Positions 5,641 through 7,708 of a stretch of 7,708 nt of DNA are shown here, in pieces. The notes beneath the pieces are model-generated. The model made no database searches, was not told where the DNA came from, and saw only the letters and a list, made by a program, of their open reading frames with translations. How positions within the stretch are numbered: position 1 is the stretch's first letter; the number at the start of each line of letters is the position of its first letter. The position numbers and the translations under genes are program-made. The stretch comes from CAYTSW01 sp964440605 (GTDB taxonomy: Bacteria; Planctomycetota; Phycisphaerae; Phycisphaerales; UBA1924). The stretch is taken from NCBI GenBank assembly GCA_964440605.1, contig CAYTSW010000128.1, positions 1-7,708 of the forward strand, in the 5' to 3' direction.

Positions 5641-7416
5641 ATGATCGACGAAGTGCTAATCCGGTCGCTCGGGGTCGCGGACGATGAAGCGTCGCGCCTC
5701 CTCGAAGGCGCCTTCGGCGAAGCCGACTCCCTCGACAGCCAGATGGAAGGCCTCCTCGACGACACGATGCAGGAGCTGGGCTCCGATCGCATCATCGACG
5801 GCAAGATCCTCGGCATGGCCGGCGACTCCGTCGTGGTCGACGTCGGCCTGAAGTCCGAGGGCATGATCGACAAGGACGAGTTCGACGACCCGTCCGACAT
5901 CAAGGTCGGCGCCGAGATCAAGGTCCTGCTCGAGTCCATGGAGGACGAGCAGGGGCTCGTCAAGGTCTCCAAGCGCAAGGCCGACCGCATCATCAACTGG
6001 CAGCGCATCATCGCTACCACCCACGAGGGCGACGTCGTCTCGGGCAAGGTCACCCGCAAGATCAAGGGCGGCCTCCTCGTGGACATTGGCGTGCAGGTCT
6101 TCCTCCCCGCATCGCAGGTCGACATCCGCCGTCCTTCGGACATCGGCGAGTACGTCGACCGCGAGATCCGCGCCGAGATCCTCAAGATCGACGAGACGCG
6201 CCGCAACATCGTCATCTCCCGGCGCAAGCTCATCGAGTCCGAGCGTGAAGAGGCCAAGAAGCGCCTGCTCGACCGCGTCGGCGAGGGCGACCTCGTCAAG
6301 GGCGAGGTCAAGAACATCGCCGACTTCGGCGCCTTCGTCGACCTCGGCGGCATCGACGGACTCCTGCACATCACTGACATGTCCTGGGGCCGCGTCAACC
6401 ACCCCTCCGAGATGGTCCGCATCGGCGACACCATCGAGGTCAAGATCCTCTCCATCGACCGCGACAAGGAGAAGATCGCCCTCGGCCTCAAGCAGAAGGA
6501 TCCCTCGCCCTGGGAAGAGATCGAGAACAGGTACCCCGTCAACTCCCGCGTGCGCGGCGAGGTCGTCAACCTCATGTCCTACGGCGCCTTCGTCCGTCTC
6601 GAGGACGGCATCGAGGGCCTGGTCCACATCTCCGAGATGTCCTGGACACGCCGCATCAGCCACCCATCCGAGATGGTCCAGCCCAACGACGAGGTCGACG
6701 TCGTCGTCCTCGAGATCGACAAGAACAAGCAGGAAATCTCCCTCGGCATGAAGCAGACCGAGGTGAACCCCTGGGAGCTCGTCGCCGAGAAGTACCCCCC
6801 CGGCACCATCATCGAAGGCATGGTCCGCAACCTCGCGAACTACGGCGCTTTCGTCGAGATCGAGCCGGGCATCGACGGCCTGCTCCACGTCTCGGACCTG
6901 TCGTGGACCAAGAAGGTGGCGCACCCCAACGAAGTCCTCAACAAGGGCGAGACCGTCCGCTGCGTCATCCTCGAAGTCGACCAAGAAAAGCAGCGCATCG
7001 CTCTGGGCGTCAAGCAGCTCACCCAGGACCCCTGGCTCGAAGCCATCCCCGGCGCCTACAAGCCCGGCATGGTGGTCCGAGGCACCGTCACGAAGATCAC
7101 CAACTTCGGCGTCTTCGTGGAGCTCGAGGACGACCTCGAGGGCCTGCTGCACATCTCCGAGCTGGCCGACCACAAGGTCGAGAACCCGCAGGAGGTCGTC
7201 AAGAGCGGCGACGAGATCGACGTCAAGATCCTGCGCGTCGACATCAACGACCGCAAGATCGGCCTCTCCCTCAAGCGCGCCCAATGGGGCGCCGTCGATG
7301 ATGAGGGCGGCTACTCCGGCGGCGGCGAAGGCGGCGGCGGACGACGCGACAACATCCCCACCCGAGGCGGCATGGACGACCACGGCGCCATGGGCTCCGA
7401 CAAAATCAGCCTCTAA
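5641..7416 (+). CDS. rpsA: 30S ribosomal protein S1
   Basis: S1 binds mRNA on the 30S subunit and helps initiation, especially on messages with weak Shine-Dalgarno sequences, which fits the poor sites in this window. The 591-residue protein contains six S1 (OB-fold) domains at about 49-113, 130-197, 215-285, 301-372, 387-459 and 475-546. Domains 3-6 are closest to each other and repeat the pattern G-x-V, YGAFV or FGAFV, GLLHIS, SW and HPSE (domain 6 lacks the last two). A Gly-rich tail (557-591), with GGGEGGGGRR, ends the protein; E. coli S1 has 557 residues. The ATG at 5641 is chosen; GTG at 5629 would add four residues. Open frame further upstream crosses the N gap and lacks S1 character. 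Codons end heavily in C (GTC, ATC, CTC), unlike CTG-rich mutY, as expected for a highly expressed gene. It appears monocistronic. Confidence 0.96.
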   Translation: MIDEVLIRSLGVADDEASRLLEGAFGEADSLDSQMEGLLDDTMQELGSDRIIDGKILGMAGDSVVVDVGLKSEGMIDKDEFDDPSDIKVGAEIKVLLESMEDEQGLVKVSKRKADRIINWQRIIATTHEGDVVSGKVTRKIKGGLLVDIGVQVFLPASQVDIRRPSDIGEYVDREIRAEILKIDETRRNIVISRRKLIESEREEAKKRLLDRVGEGDLVKGEVKNIADFGAFVDLGGIDGLLHITDMSWGRVNHPSEMVRIGDTIEVKILSIDRDKEKIALGLKQKDPSPWEEIENRYPVNSRVRGEVVNLMSYGAFVRLEDGIEGLVHISEMSWTRRISHPSEMVQPNDEVDVVVLEIDKNKQEISLGMKQTEVNPWELVAEKYPPGTIIEGMVRNLANYGAFVEIEPGIDGLLHVSDLSWTKKVAHPNEVLNKGETVRCVILEVDQEKQRIALGVKQLTQDPWLEAIPGAYKPGMVVRGTVTKITNFGVFVELEDDLEGLLHISELADHKVENPQEVVKSGDEIDVKILRVDINDRKIGLSLKRAQWGAVDDEGGYSGGGEGGGGRRDNIPTRGGMDDHGAMGSDKISL

Positions 7417-7451
7417 CCGCCCTACCCCCTCCCAACTCCAAGGCACGACCT

Positions 7452-7480
7452 ACGCCCGGTTCTTCGAGCCGGGCGTTTTT
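7452..7480 (+). terminator. Intrinsic terminator of rpsA
   Basis: ACGCCCGG (7452-7459) pairs perfectly with CCGGGCGT (7469-7476) around a nine-base loop, followed directly by a T run to 7480. It begins 35 nt after the rpsA stop and closes the rpsA transcript. Confidence 0.92.
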
Positions 7481-7490
7481 CATGGCTCCG

Positions 7491-7588
7491 GTGCCACGAT
7501 CCTCGGCTGCCACTGCCCTCGGCTTTGCGAGGTCAGTGCTCCGCGGACGCCCATGAACAAGACACGGCTTGCAAGCAAGAGGTGGCAC
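7491..7588. other. Non-coding stretch with inverted repeats
   Basis: After the rpsA terminator no gene is visible to the scaffold end. CACTGCCCTCG (7511-7521) pairs with CGAGGTCAGTG (7528-7538) with one mismatch and a six-base loop, and no T run follows. GTGCCAC (7491-7497) and GTGGCAC (7582-7588) could enclose it, and the 10-bp palindrome GCTTGCAAGC lies at 7567-7576. This could be a small structured RNA or chance pairing in GC-rich DNA; I do not recognise a known family. Confidence 0.25.
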
Positions 7589-7603
7589 GCGCGTCATCAC
7601 CCA

Positions 7604-7641
7604 CAACAAATACCGCCCCCGATCCAAAGGACCGAGGGCGG
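7604..7641 (-). terminator. Minus-strand intrinsic terminator of an off-scaffold gene
   Basis: Read on the minus strand, 7641-7613 folds into a continuous 13-bp stem (with two G-U pairs) and a three-base loop: CCGCCC pairs with GGGCGG and CGGTCC with GGATCG. It is followed by the T-rich TATTTGTTG. No T run follows on the plus strand. It probably ends a gene reading leftward from beyond the right edge, of which at most 19 genomic bases (7642-7660) are present. Confidence 0.65.
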
Positions 7642-7660
7642 CCGGGGGATGATGCGGCGG

Positions 7661-7708
7661 AGATCGGAAGAGCACACGTCTGAACTCCAGTCACGTGAAA
7701 CGATCTCG
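7661..7708. other. Illumina TruSeq index adapter (right end)
   Basis: From AGATCGGAAGAGC onward the last 48 bases are the TruSeq indexed adapter, including GTGAAACG at the index position (TruSeq index 19 as I recall it) and the start of the constant part, ATCTCG. Genomic sequence ends at 7660. Confidence 0.98.

Noticed and set aside
5656..7446. Long open frame of about 596 codons on the minus strand
   Set aside because: It is the antisense shadow of rpsA, produced by its C-ending codons; the translation is repetitive Asp/Val/Leu with no domain.
7406..7675. Minus-strand frame of about 89 codons at the right end
   Set aside because: It begins in adapter sequence and runs through two terminators; not a gene.
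1..7708. 18-bp terminal inverted repeats (1-18 and 7661-7678) suggesting a transposon or linear element
   Set aside because: Both copies are Illumina TruSeq adapter; there is no transposase or target duplication.

Overview
This is a short GC-rich metagenomic scaffold whose two ends are not genomic. Positions 1-18 and 7661-7708 are Illumina TruSeq adapter sequence, so about 7.64 kb is real DNA, interrupted by a 100-N scaffold gap at 5439-5538. The gene content, high GC, C-rich codon use and weak or absent Shine-Dalgarno sequences would suit a Planctomycetota bacterium, perhaps Phycisphaerae. That placement is an impression from protein style and was not tested by any search.

Layout from left to right. 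(1) The 3' part of an unrecognised plus-strand gene (19-621). (2) A minus-strand block reading leftward: cdaA (membrane diadenylate cyclase), a YbbR/CdaR-like regulator overlapping it by 8 nt, and proA (gamma-glutamyl phosphate reductase) starting 10 nt after that. The stop codons of proA and the first gene share one CTAG palindrome. (3) A divergent interval of about 120 bp with a promoter-like -35/-10 pair for the minus-strand block, followed by plus-strand mutY (adenine DNA glycosylase). (4) A 423-nt non-coding stretch with an AT-rich island, exact 45-bp repeats on both sides of the N gap, and the presumed leader of rpsA. (5) rpsA, a six-domain ribosomal protein S1 with a Gly-rich tail, followed by a clear intrinsic terminator. 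(6) A 180-nt non-coding tail with one imperfect hairpin and a strong minus-strand terminator, which suggests a converging gene just beyond the right edge.

How the genes work together. CdaA makes c-di-AMP, the nucleotide that controls potassium and osmolyte balance in many bacteria, and YbbR/CdaR proteins modulate CdaA. In Firmicutes the third gene is usually glmM; here the place is taken by proA, whose product leads to proline, a classic compatible solute. A link between c-di-AMP signalling and proline synthesis is an inference from gene order. CdaA also carries Asp-Met-Gly where the family normally has Asp-Gly-Ala. I see no mobile element, CRISPR array, tRNA or rRNA. Apart from the c-di-AMP/proline arrangement and the altered cyclase motif, the window is ordinary housekeeping DNA with assembly artefacts.
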